Origin: Bdellovibrio sp. CG22_combo_CG10-13_8_21_14_all_39_27
GTDB taxonomy: Bacteria; Bdellovibrionota; Bacteriovoracia; Bacteriovoracales; Bacteriovoracaceae
Assembly (NCBI GenBank): GCA_002786715.1
Contig: PCTW01000084.1
Location: 163,603-227,602, forward strand
Length of the DNA: 64,000 nt
Direction of reading: 5' to 3'
Both the position numbers and the translations under genes were made by a program. How positions within the stretch are numbered: the first letter of the stretch is position 1; each line of letters begins with the position of its first letter. Below the pieces are notes generated by a model that saw only the letters and a program-made list of their open reading frames with translations, had not been told where the DNA came from and ran no database searches. Of the stretch, positions 63,975-64,000 are shown one piece after another.

Positions 63975-64000
63975 GGAGAATTGGCCGAGTGGTCGAAGGC
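63975..64000 (+). tRNA. tRNA-Ser, partial at window edge
   Basis: GGAGAATTGGCCGAGTGG, then TCGAAGGC is the 5' acceptor and D-arm of a class II tRNA, most like serine. The anticodon is outside the window. Confidence 0.75.

Overview
The window is low-GC, densely packed bacterial chromosome around a replication origin. Gene content and order (rpmH-dnaA-dnaN-recF-gyrB-gyrA; mnmE-mnmG-rsmG-parA-parB-bactofilin; an F1/Fo ATP synthase split between two loci; many signal-peptide, lipoprotein and TPR proteins) fit a Gram-negative of the Bdellovibrionota, most likely a Bacteriovorax/Halobacteriovorax-type bacterium. This is inferred from gene content; no search was run.

Left of the origin (1-17.8 kb, all minus strand): a secreted protein cut by the window edge, a small helix-turn-helix/coiled-coil protein, a large lipoprotein, the F1 and stator genes of ATP synthase (atpF'-F-H-A-G-D-C), a bactofilin, parB, parA, rsmG, mnmG, mnmE, yidC, yidD, rnpA and rpmH. 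Two perfect parS palindromes lie at 11707 and 14091. A second, unexplained 17-bp near-palindrome occurs once after parB and four times in tandem inside mnmE.

Origin (17.8-20.2 kb): dnaA, followed by a 562-bp gene-free stretch with clustered DnaA boxes, TAA/TAG triplets and an AT-rich unwinding element just before dnaN.

Right of the origin (20.2-33.3 kb, plus strand): dnaN, recF, gyrB, gyrA, a TPR lipoprotein, the membrane part of ATP synthase (atpZ-like, atpI-like, atpB, atpE) and a riboflavin operon (ribD-ribE-ribBA-ribH). A minus-strand block (33.2-42.2 kb) holds uvrA, a divergent pdxA, two SurA/parvulin-type periplasmic chaperones and mfd.

42.3-58.4 kb (plus strand): the membrane arm of respiratory complex I (nuoA-H-J-K-L-M-N, without the peripheral-arm genes), then seven tightly coupled genes for unrecognised multi-spanning membrane proteins and a 1038-residue GYF/TPR protein. 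This run is the least explained part of the window. One of its genes appears to start at CTG.

58.4-64 kb: two tRNA-Ser genes, a methyltransferase, a cupin, a SecD-head-like secreted protein, a small Hsp20, a second methyltransferase, tRNA-Arg(ACG), a membrane protein, tadA (whose product edits that tRNA-Arg) and the start of another tRNA-Ser at the right edge. The only gene-free stretch over 300 bases is the origin; the remaining gaps are short.
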